46,983 nt of DNA from JBFFXF01 sp041569895 (GTDB taxonomy: Bacteria > Planctomycetota > UBA8108 > JACQVS01), in contig JBFFXF010000015.1 in the NCBI GenBank assembly GCA_041569895.1, positions 1 to 46,983 of the forward strand, in the 5' to 3' direction. The position numbers were made by a program, and so were the translations under genes. Shown piece after piece: positions 8,201-20,200 of this stretch (position 1 is the first letter of the stretch; every line of letters begins with the position of its first letter). The notes beneath the pieces were generated by a model that ran no database searches, was not told where the DNA came from, and saw nothing but the letters and a program-made list of their open reading frames with translations.

Positions 8201-11200
8201 GTTGGAATCGATGCCGCCGCCGATGCTGATCGGATCGCTCCAGGTGCCGTCGCCGTTGCCGAGCAGGAGCGTGACGTCCCTCGGGAAACCGTTGTTCGGC
8301 ACGATGGCATCGACGACGCCGTCGCCGTTGACGTCCGCCATCGCCAGCGCGACGGGCGACGTTCCGGCTGCCGAGAAGACCGGCGCGGCGAAACTCGCGC
8401 CGTCGAGCCCGAGCAGCACCGACACGTCAAAGCTGTCGGCGTTGCCGGTGATGGCGTCGAGCTCACCGTCGGCGTTGATGTCGGCAACCGAGAGGGCCTG
8501 CGGGTTTCGTCCGGCGAGGAACGTCACCGGCGCCGCGAAAGTACCGGACGTGCTCGTTCCCCGGAGCACGGCGACGTTCCCCGGGCCACGGAAGTTGCCG
8601 CTGTTGGTGACGACGATGTCGAGCAGCCCGTCGCGATCGAGGTCGCCGAGGTCGACCGAGTTCGGCGAGCCTCCGGGAGCGAGTGTCGCGGGCGTCCCGA
8701 AGGTGCCATCTCCATTGCCGAAGGTGACGCCGATGCGATCCTGAAACGTGCTGGTGACGAGGTCGAGGAAACCGTCATCGTTGACGTCGGCCGCGCGCAG
8801 GTCGTTTGCCCCGCCGGCTGCCTGCGCGAAGGTCGACGGCGGCCCGAAGACACCGCCATCGAGGCCCAGAAGGACCGCAACGCCGCCGCTTCCGAATCGT
8901 CCCGAAACGCCGACGCCGAGGTCGAGACGCGAATCGCCGTCGAAGTCGGCGCTGATGATCGCCCTGGGTATCACGTCTCCGATGATCAGGCTGCGCGGCG
9001 TGGCGAACGTGCCGTCTCCCTTCCCGCGAAGGACGGCCGAGAAGTCCTCGCCGGAAGGGCCCGTGGTCGTGGAGCTGACCACCGCGTCCAGCGCGCCGTC
9101 CCCGTCGATGTCGACGAGGGAGATCCCTCCCGGTCGCAACGTGGCGCGGAAGCTGACCGCGTCGGCGAACGTGCCATCGCCGTTTCCGGCGAGCACCGAG
9201 ATGTCGTTGCTGCCACCGTTCGCGACCGCGAGGTCGAGCGCGCCGTCGCTGTCCAGATCGCTGGCCGCCACGAACGTCGAGTCGAATCCGGCGGTGAAGC
9301 TCACCGGCGCCGCGAAGGTGCGATCCCCGTTGCTCTGCATCACGACGACGACGCCGACGTCGGCAGAGCCGAATCCGTCGACCACGCTGACCAGATCCGA
9401 GATGGTGTCACCGTTGACGTCCGCCGCGATCAAGTGCACGGGTCGCGAGCCGAGGACCGCGACCGTGACCAACGAGCCGAAGGTGCCGTCCCCGTTGCCG
9501 AAGCGGACGTCGACCGTGTTTCGCGATCCGAGCGTCGCGGCGTCGAGCGTGCCGTCGCCATCGAGGTCGGCCAGCAGGTCCGCGCCGTCGATGTTCTCGA
9601 AGGGGACAGGCGCGACGAGCGTGCCGTCGCCGCGGCCGAGAAGAACGGCGACATCTCGGTCACGGTTCGGCACGACGACGTCGGTGGCGCCGTCGCCGTC
9701 CACGTCCGCGAGGCTCACCGAGATCGGCGAGCGACCGACGCCGGCCAGCACCGGCGCGCCGAAAGTGCCGTCCCCGACGCCGAGAAGCACGGAAACCGTG
9801 TCGTTGTTGGTGAAGTCGTCGTTGGCGGTGACGGCGTCGATGTTCCCGTCTCCGTTGACGTCGGCGAACGCGAGAGCGGTCGCCTGGGCGCCGGTCGGGA
9901 ACTGTGTCGGCTCCGCGAAGACCCCGTTGCCGAGCCCCGTGAACACGGCGAGCGAGTTTTCGTTGGTGAGGGGACGTGTGGCGACGAGGTCGGGAACACC
10001 GTTGCCGTCGACGTCCGCGATCTCGACCGCGTTCGAGCGCCCCCCGGTCGACAGCTCGATGACGGCCCTGAACGAGCCATCTCCGTTGCCGAGAAGCGTG
10101 GCCGAATCGGTCACCAGGTCCTCGACGCCGTCGTTATTGACGTCTCCCGCGGTCAATCCACGCGGCTGGATCGCCGCGTCGAAGCGCCGGAGCGGATCGA
10201 ACGTGCCGTCACCGGCCCCGATGAGCACCGAGACACCGTCGACCGCAAAGCCCTCGTTGCGCACCGCGAGGTCGATGATCCCATCGCCGTCGGCGTCCAT
10301 GGGCGAGAGCGATCGCGGCGCGCGTCCCGCGTCGAACGTCACGAGGTCGCCGAAGGTGCCGTCGCCGTTGCCGAGGCGCACCGCGACCGCGTTGCCGCCG
10401 CTGCCCGTGCGGCTGTTCGAGGTGGCGATGTCGAGGTCGAGGTCGCCGTCGAGATCGAGGAGCAGCACGGCCTCCGGATTGTCACCGATCGACAGCGCGG
10501 TCGCCGGCCCGAAGGTGCCGTCGCCGACGCCGATCAGTACGGAGACGGTATCCGCGAACTCGTTGGCCGACACGATGTCCAGGATGCCGTCGCCGTCGAC
10601 GTCGCCGACGGCCAGCGTCGCCGTCCCGTTGCCCGATGCGAAGGCCTGCGGGGCGCCGAAGGTGCCGTCGCCGTTGCCGAGCAGCACGGAGACGTTGTCA
10701 TCGTTCTTGTTCGCGGTAACGGCGTCGAGGTCGAGGTCACCGTCGACGTCGGCGAGCACGACGGCCTCCGGTCTTCTGCCGGTCGCGAAGCCGGTCGCGG
10801 CGCCGAAGGTCCCGTCGCCGTTGCCGAGCAGCACCGAGATCGTGTTCGCGCGAGCATTCGGCGTGATGATGTCGAGGTTCGTGTCTCCGTTGACGTCCGC
10901 GATGGCGATCCCCTGGGGCTCGTCGCCGACGCTGATCGTCGTCGCCGCGCCGAAGGACCCGTCACCGGCCCCGAGGTGAATCGACACCTGATCGGTGTGG
11001 AGGTCGACGGTGAGCGAGTCGAGATTGCCGTCGCCGTCGACGTCGGCGAGAGCGACGTCTTCCTCGTCGGTCGACCCGTAGCGAATCGCGGTGCCGAACG
11101 TGCCGTCGCCGTTGTTGAGGAGCACCCTCAGGTCGGAGGAGTTCGGGGTCGCGACCGCGAGGTCGAGGTCGCCGTCGCCGTCGAGATCCTCGGCCTCGAT

Positions 11201-14200
11201 GTCGCTTCCGAACTCGCCGATCTCGAACGCCGTCGGCGCTCCGAAGGAGCCCCCGCCCGTGCCGAGGAGCACCATGACGCTGCGGCTGCCCCGCTCGACC
11301 GTGACGATGTCGATCACGGTGTCCCCGTTGACGTCGGCCGTGACCGCGGAGGTCGGGTCGTTGCCCGCCGGCACATCGGCCCGAGCGCCGAAGGTGCCGT
11401 CGCCGTTTCCGGGGAAGATCGAAACGCTGTCGCTCGAGAAGCCGGTGTTCGTCGTCAGGATGTCCGGGAAGCCGTCACCGTTGACGTCGGCGACAAGAAC
11501 CGATTCCGGGTTGCTGTCGACCTGGAGCCGCGTCCGCCCGGCGAACGTTCCGTCGCCGCGCCCGAACAGCACCGAGACCATCGATGTCTGCGTGTCGACC
11601 GTGACGAGGTCGACCGTGCCGTCGAGATCGACGTCGGCCGTGGTCGCCGCGTTGACGTCGCCGAGGAATGTCGAGAGCGCGGTCTGGAAGGTGCCATCGC
11701 CGTTCCCGAAGATCACCGCCGCGCCTCCGACCAGGAGATCGACGCTGCCGTTGCGGTCGATGTCCTCCACGAGCAGCGGCTCGCGGTCCAGGACGTCGAT
11801 CGTCGTCACCACCGAGCCGGCAATCTCGAAGCTGGCGCCGCCCCGGCCGCGGATGATCGACGCCTGGTCCTGGAACGTGTCGAGATGGGCGATGTCGAGG
11901 AACCCGTCGCGGTCGAGGTCGGCGACCTCCGCTCGCAGCGCCTGCAATCCGGAGCGCAGAAGCACCGATTCCTCGAACGTGCCGTCTCCCCTTCCGATCG
12001 CCACTTGCACTCCGAAGCGCCCGGTGTCCGCCGTCACGAGGTCGACGATGGTGTCGCCGTCGAGGTCCACGAAACGCGCCGGCGAAACGAAGCCCTCGGC
12101 GATGACCCGCGGCGCGCCGAGTGTCCCGTCCCCGTTGCCGTCGAGGGCGAGGACCACCCTGTCGGACGTCATGACGACGTCGATGTTCCCATCGCCGTCG
12201 AGATCGACGGCGTCGATGCCCCTCGGGAACTCGCCGGCGTCGAAGACGCTCTCGGCGCCGAGCGTGCCGTCGCCGTTGCCGGGGAACACCGACACCTGTC
12301 GCGTGGTCTTGGTGACGACGACGTCGAGGTTGCCGTCGTTGTCGAGGTCGCCCGCGGCGAGGAACTGCACGTTGTTCGAGAAGACCTGGCTCGGCGGTGC
12401 GAACGCGGCTCCTCCGAGACCGCGGTGAATGGTGATCGTGCGCGAGGACGAGTTGCTGGTCGCGATATCGAGCTGGCCGTCCTTGTCGAGGTCCCTCACC
12501 AGTACGTCGCTCGGCCCGTTGCCGGTCGGGAGCGAGATCGGCGCCGCGAAGGTGCCATCGCCGGCGCCACGGATCAGCGCCGGGCCCGCGAAGAGGTCGA
12601 GGTCACCGTCGCCATCCGCGTCAATCGCGATGATCGCCGACGGCGCGATCGCGGGGTTGTACCCGACCGGCGCGGAGAGCGTGCCGTCACCGTTGCCGCG
12701 CAGCACGGAGATGGTGCCGCCGAAGGACGACTGCCGGTCGGCGGTGATGATGTCGATCGCCCCGTCACCATCGAGATCGGCGGCGGTGACGGCGATCGGA
12801 TTGCTCCCGGTCGGGAAAACGGTCGCGGCGAGGAACTCTCCTGTGGCCGTGCCGGGGAGCACCGAGACGTTGCTTCTCGAGGAGCTCGACAGCACGGCGT
12901 CGAGGTTGCCGTCGCCGTCGAGATCCGCGAGGACGATGTCCGTGGCGGGGTTCGAGGTGCGGAAGGTGGTGCTCGCGCCGAAGGTCCCGTCGCCGTTCCC
13001 GGGAAGGACGGACAGCTCGGCGAAGAACTGGTCTCCGGCCACGACGAGATCGAGCGTGCCGCTCCGGTCGACGTCGGCCACCTCGATGGCGTTCGGACTC
13101 GAGGTCGCGACGAGCGTCCCCTCCTGGAACGTTCCATCGCCGTTGCCGGGGAGCACCAGGATTCCATCGACGGAGAACGAGTTGAGCGCCACGAGGATGT
13201 CGAGCGCGCCGTCGGCGTCGACGTCGGCCGTGACGACGTCCCGCGCGCCGTCGCCGATCGGGATCGTCGCCGCCGCGGTGAGGACGCCGGCGGCGTTTCG
13301 ATCGACGATCGTCAGGTCGTCGCTGAAGTCGTTGGCGACGATCAGCTCGAGGGATCCATCGCCGTCCAGGTCGCCGGTCGTGATCCGGCCCGGACCGTCG
13401 CCGACGGAGATCTCGACGGATTGCGACACCGCGCCGCTGCCGACGCCGAACAGGATGAACACGGAGTCGGTGTTCGCACTGGTGCTCGCCACGTCCAGCA
13501 CGCCGTCGCCGTCGATGTCGGCGATCACGGAGGAGGTCCGCGCCGCGGACTCGAAGACATCGGGTGAGCCGAAGGTCCCGTCGCCCAGACCGAGCACGAC
13601 CGCGACGTCCCCGCTGCTGTTGTTCGCGACCACCAGATCCGGCGTGCCGTCCCCGTTGATGTCGTCGACCTCGATGGCCGTCGGACCGACGCCGGTGGTG
13701 ATCGACGAGGGCGGGCCGAGCAGGCCGGTGCCGTCGTCGAGCTGGATCGACACGACGCCCTTCGAGCGACTCGCGGAAGCGAAGTCGAGATCGCCGTCGC
13801 CGTCGAGGTCCACGAGGACCATCTCGTCGCCGCTGGCGATCCGTCGTCGCTCGGGCGTCTCGAAGGTCGCGTCGCCCCGTCCGATGAGCACGCTGACGTC
13901 GTCGCTGTTCGCGTTCGCGACCAGCAGGTCGAGGACCAGGTCCCCGTCGACGTCGGTGGCGACGATCGAATAGGGACCGTCGCCGGCGACGAATGTCCGC
14001 GCCTCGCCGAAGGTGCCGCCCGGCTGTCCGGTGACGACACTGACGTCGTCGGTGTTCGGCCTCGGCGTGGCGAGGTCGGGGAGTCCGTCGCCGTCGAGGT
14101 CGGCGACGACGGTCGCCGGGGAGATCACGGCGCCGAGGGGCATCGCCGCCTCGAACGTGCCGTCGCCGCGGTTGGCGAGCACGGAGATCGTCCTGCTCAA

Positions 14201-17200
14201 GGAGCTCCCCGTGACGAGGTCGGGATCGCCGTCGAGATCGACGTCGATGGCGAGCACGTCGGTGAGCCCGTTCCCGGCGTCGTAATGGACCGGCGCCAGG
14301 AACGTGCCGTCGCCGCGGCCCCGCAGCACCGAGACGTCCGCGCTGCTCTCGTTCGCCGTGACCAGGTCGACACGTCCGTCGAGGTCGATGTCGGCGACGA
14401 TCACCGCTACCGGACGCTCGCCGGTCGCGAAGATCGCCCGCCTCCCGAGCGTCCCGTCGCCGCTGCCGAGGAGCACCGCGACGTGGCCGGGATTCGCGGA
14501 GAAGTCGGCGACCGCGGCAACCACGTCGAGCCGTCCATCGCCGTTGACGTCGACGGTGACCACGTCGTTCACCGGCCCGCCGACGTCGAACTTCTCACCG
14601 GGGAAGAGCGGACCCGCGGCCTCGGCGCCCGTGAACCCGAGGAGAATCGGCGCAGCGCCGAGCGGGTTGCCGGCGCGATCGGTGACCAGCGGCGCGTTGA
14701 TCTCGAAGACGTGATCGGCACGCGCCAGCGTCGGATAGTTGATCTGGACCACGGTGTCGTCGTTGCGAAGCCGCAAGGCGAGCGGAGCGATCACCGGCCC
14801 GCCGACGCGACGCAGCGTGAAGTTCGCGGGGACGATGGTCCCGCGCGCCATCGCCTCGGAGAAGCGCACGCGGATGGCCCGGAAGTTGGCGCCGACCACG
14901 CCCGCGTCGATGTTCGTTCGCTCGATCGCCGGCGGGGTCAGGTCGGGCGAGGTCTGAATGGTGATGGTGTTGGAGAACGCCGCGTTCCCGCCGGTGTCGA
15001 CGGCGCGTACGCGGATCCTCATCGAGTCGCCGAAGGCGGGTGTCGCCAGCGAATACGGAAAGGAGACCTCGTTGGCGACGAGCCGCCCGTTGACGAGGAG
15101 CTCGACGCGACGCACCTGGACGTCGTCGGTCACTCGCAGGTCGATCGGGATCGTCGTGCCCTCGACCACCTGGATGCCCTCGGTCTGCGGATCCTCGTCG
15201 GCCACCGGAGTGCTGATCGTCACGCTCGGCGGCACGCCGCCGGTGTCGAGCTGGAGATAGTTGAGGACCTGCAGGCCGGCGCTGCCGTCGGCGATGAACG
15301 CGAACCCGGCGGCGATGCCGACGTCGAGCGGCGCCGCCGGGAGCGTGAAAGCTCCCGTCAGGGGCGCGTTGGTGTTGTCGGGGTCGCTGACGTCGAAGAC
15401 CCGCGCCTGGTTGAACGCGGTCGCGAACGGGACCCCGACGAGCACCGCGAGCCCGGATCCGTTGGCGGCGATGTCCGTGGCCGGCAGCGTCTCGAGCTCG
15501 CTGGCGTCGGTGCCGCTGATCTCGAGCGGCGCGTCGGCGTTCGACACGTCGACGGTCGCGAAACCGCCGCGGAAGAAGCTCCGCACGGTGGCCAGCGCCA
15601 CGTCGTTGCCGACGAACAGGTGGCCGCCACCGTCGCTCAGCTGGGCCGACCCGCGCCGGCGCAGTCCATCCGCGGTGACATCGATCACCGTCAGGACGCT
15701 GTCGGCGTCCATGGTGAAGAGGCGCGAGCCGTCGATGGCGATATCCGTCAGCGTTCCGGCGCCGAGGTCGAGCGACTCCTGGACCTCGCGCGTGATCAGG
15801 TCGACGCTGACCACGGAAGAGCCGCTCGTGACGTACGCCGCGCCGTCGAGGACCTCGACACGCGCCGCGCCGCCGGCCAGCGGGACCGTCTCGAGAAGGG
15901 CGAGCGCCATCGGGTCGCGCACGTCGACGATGTGGAGACCGTCCACGCCCGCGGCGACGGCCGCCAGCCCATCCGCGACGTCGAGCGCCACGTCGACCGC
16001 CGTGCCCGGCAGCTCGATCTCGCCGAGCACCACCGGCAGCGTCACCAGCGTCACATCGACCAGTCCGAGACCGTGCGAGCCCGTCGCGACGTACGCGATG
16101 AGCGCCTCGGCGTCGTCGAGCGAGCCGGCGACCACCACGGCCGTGGCGTCTCCGGAGAGCTCGACGGCGCCGACGACGCCGATCGGGAGACCGAGCCCGC
16201 CGAGCGGATCGAGGCCCTGCGCGATCTCGGAGAAGTCGTCGATGCCGTCCCCATCCGTGTCGGTCCGGTCGGCGTTGCTGCCGATGGCGAACTCGACGTC
16301 GTCCGGGAGACCGTCCCCGTCGGAATCCGGCTCGATGCTCGGCCTGAAGAAGGTCGGGTTGACGACGGTGTCGGTGCCGCTGACCTCGGTGGTGCCGGTG
16401 AAGTGAGCGACGAGGCCGCTCTTCGGGTCGAAGGTGATGACCTGGATCGTCGTCTCGGCCGGAAGGAAGAAGGAGTAGGTCCCCGAGTCGTCGGTGACCG
16501 TGCGGAAGATCGGCGAGTCCTCGAGCGTCGGCGTGAAGACGGCGACGAAGTCCTCGCCGTACGCGAGTGCGTCGCCGATGGCCGGCAGCCCCGTCGCGAC
16601 CACCGGCAGGGAGCGTCGTGGTGAGGCGGGATCGTCGGAGCTGATGACGAGCGCGCCGCGTTCGAGCCCGATGCGTCCCGGCGTCGCCGTCAGGTCGAAC
16701 GCCACGGACTCGCCCGGCGCCAGGACGATCGGCTGCGAGGGCCCGAACCCGGCCGGCAGTCCCGCGGGTCCGAACGCGTCGTCGCCCTGGATGTCGGTGA
16801 TCGTCAGGTCCGAGGCGCCGCTGTTGGTCAGCGTGGCGAAGCCCGCGACGAGCGCCGTGTCGCCCACGACGATGCCGCCCGCGTTGTTGTTCGGGACGTC
16901 GAGGACGAGCTCGCCGTCGGGGCTGAGTCCGTTGCCGAAAAGATTCACGTTGAGCGTGCCGCCCGGGTCGTTGCTCTCGATGTCGAGCGTTGCGTCGATC
17001 CTGCCGGTCACCGTGGGGTCGAAGCGGATGGTCACCGCGACCGCGGAGGAGCTCGCGAGGAAGTCCTCCGGAAGGATCGTCGTGCCAGGGGCGATCGGCG
17101 TGATGCTGAAGGAGCCGGTCGGGTCGTCGACGGTGACCGATCCGATGACCAGGTTGCGCCCGCCGATGTTGATCAGCAGCGCGTCGAGCGACGAGGCCTC

Positions 17201-20200
17201 CCCGCCGGCGCCGTCGACGAGCACGGTGCCGAGATCGAGGTCTGCTTGCAGCGCGGCCACGTCGACGGCGTCGGCGAGCAGCAGATCGGGGCTGTCGGTC
17301 GCGGGATCTCCCGGATCGAACGACAGCGCGAAGTCGACATCCGCGAGCTCCTCGTCCGCTGCGAGCGCCCGGGTGATGCCGGCGACGGCGCCGAAGTCCT
17401 CCGGCGGCACGGCGCGCAGCAGATACGTGCCTGCGGCGAGCCCCTGGAACGCGTACTGGCCGGTCTCGTCGACGCCCGCCGTCTCCGGGTCGTCCTCGGA
17501 GCTGACGATTCGCGAGTCGAGTCCCTCGTCGAACTCGCCGTTGGCGTTGATGTCGAGGAAGACCTCGACGCCCGCCAGACCGATGTCTCCCGTGCCGTCG
17601 AAGTCGCTGTCGAGGAGCGTCCTGCCGCGGATGGCGCCCGCCGCCGGCGCACCGATGCTGACCTCGGCGACCGCGCCACCAGCCACGCGCGCCGTGATTG
17701 CGACCGGCGCGGCGCCGAAGAGCTCCGGGCGAGTCTCGTCGATCACCTCGCGCACGCGGTAGGTCCCCGGAGTCAGGTCGCCGAAGGCGAAGAGGCCGCT
17801 CTCGGTGATCGGATCGATGTCGCCCGAGCCGTCGACGTCGATGCTCGCCGTCGTCGTCCCCGCGAGGACCACGCCGCTGATCGCGTCGACGAGCTCGATG
17901 GTCACGCCGTCGACTCCCGCCTCCGTCGTCCCCCGCACGCCGTCGCGATCGACGTCGGCGAACTTCTGGCCGGCGATGCCGCCGGTCCTGTCTGCGTCGG
18001 CGAGCAGGACGAAGCGGAGCTGCTCGACCGCGCCGTTCGCGTCAGTGCGGTTGATCACGATGTCGAGGAAGCCGTCGGCGTTTGCCGGGACGGCGAGCTC
18101 GAACGCGCCGGTCGCGACGTCGAGCGTGGCACCCGCGGGCGCCTCGACCAGCTCGAGCGTCTCGCCGGCGGCCACGTCGACGTCGATCTGCGCCGTGTAC
18201 ACGGTGCCCGGATCGGCGAAGACCTCGAGCTCGCCCGGTCCCGGAGCCACGGTCGGCGCCGGGCCGACGACGGTCACCGCCGGCGTGCCGCGCTCACCGA
18301 GGAGGAAGTCACCGTCCTCGAGGTCGTCGACGCCGACCACCTCGAAGCGGTACGTCTCGCCGCGGACGAGCGGCGTGAGAAGGTTGAGGTCGTTGAGCAC
18401 GATGCGCGTCTCGGGTCCGCTGGTCGGGATCTCCTGCTCGAAGCCGACCCCGGCCGCGTCGCCGGTCGCCGAGATCAGGTAGAAGTCGGCGCGGGGCGCC
18501 TCGTCCCAGACCAGCTCGACCTGGTTGTCGCCGATCCAGCGCGCCGTCAGCCCCTCGACCGGCGGGGGCGCTCCGGCGCGCCGCACGCGAACGCTGCCGA
18601 GCGAGTACGGGCTGAACTGCGGTCCGTTGGCGCCGTCGTCGATGCGCGCGTAGACGAAGTACTCGCCGCTCGGAACCCCCGACGTGTCCCACACGAACTG
18701 GCCGCGACCGTCGGTCTCGGGAAGATCGGCGGCGATCGGCAGCCCGTCGAAACCGGCGCGATCGCTGTCGAAGAAGAGCGTCACGCTGGCGTCGCTGTCG
18801 GGGTCCGTCGCCTCGTACTCGATGGTCACGAGCTCGTCGGAGGTGTCGGTCGCGGGAGAGACGATCGACACCACGGGCGCGCGGTCGCCGCCGAGCGCGT
18901 GGAAGTCGACCTCGCCGAGTCCCGCCGGCTCGTCGATGAACACCGTCCACTCGCCGGGCGCCGGATCGAGGATCGAGATCACCGTCCGACGCGAATTCGA
19001 CAGCTCCGCCTCGATCGCCATGTTCGGGTTCGCCTCGACGTCGGCCCGCGTGAGCTCGACGCCATCGGGCGTGACGACGACGACCTCGGTGTCCGGCGCA
19101 TCGTTCTCCCACCGGGCCGCGAGCATCACCCAGGGGCGTCCGACAGGCACGTCGAAGCGCCCGATGACCGCGTTCGGGCCGGCGTCCGCGCCGCGTCCGA
19201 TCGGCATCACCATGGTGTCGTCCGAGACGAGGTTGTCGATCTCGGAGCCGCCGAGGACGTCGAACGAGCCGTCGAGGGAGAGCTTCAGCCCCGCCTGGAA
19301 GTTGCCGACGAAGGTGCTGATCTTGCCGAAGACGGCGATGAAGTCGTCGCTCGTGTTGGCGTTGTTGGTGAGGTTGATCACGGCGCCGGCCGACGGCAGG
19401 TTGATGCCGCCGACGATGGGAATCGCCTCGGGGATCTTCCCCTTGGCGATCAGCGACGCGTAGATGTCGAGGTTCGTGTTCGCCCTCGCCTTGCCCGTGA
19501 CCGAGAAGGTGTTGTCGAAGACACCGAGCGAGCCGAGATAGAAGATCTCGCCCTTCGCCCAGTTGAAGACGTACATCACCTTGCCGTTGGCGAGACCCCC
19601 GAGCACCTTGGCGACCACCTCGCCGCTCAGCATCTCCTTGTTGATCTTGATGGTGCCGTCGATGCGGATCAGTGATCCCTGGATCGTGCCGCCGAGGAAC
19701 TGCGGCGCGGGAATGACGATCTCGCTGCCGCCGGTGACGCCCACGGACACGACCGCGGTCAGCGGCTTGTCGCTGACGATGTCCTCGAGCCCGCCGGCGA
19801 TCCGCTGCAGGAAGAACCCGCTCATCGCGATCGGTATGTTGAGCCCGTCGACGCCGACGATCAGCTTGTTGAGCTCGCCGCCGAGGAACTCGAGCTCGGC
19901 CTCGATGGGGTTCCGCGGCCACGACGGGAAGATCAGCTTGCCGCCGCCGCCGATCAGCACGGAGTCCTGGCCGTCGACCTTGACCGTCGTGTCGATCTTC
20001 AGGAAGGCGTCCTTGAGCTGGAACGGTCCGAGGCGGACGTCGTCCTTGAGGTCGGCCCGTCCGACGACGTCGATCTCGAATCTGTTGTTGCGGTCCTCGG
20101 TCGTCTGGACGCGGATGAAGCCGTCATCGATCATCTTCTCCTTGTCGGCCTTCAGGGTCACCTCGATCTCGAACAGCTTCGTCTTGACGATGAATGACCC

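Noticed and set aside
5483..13567. Plus-strand open frame of 2,694 codons opposite the FG-GAP array
   Set aside because: It is antisense to the clear FG-GAP frame. The repeated GAC-GTC-GAC-GGC codons give a stop-free, Val/Ala/Asp-rich string with no domain logic, as expected from GC-rich repetitive DNA.
14285..16624. Plus-strand frame of 779 codons opposite the LVIVD-like region
   Set aside because: It is Arg/Asp/Val-rich shadow of the giant gene, without a recognisable domain.
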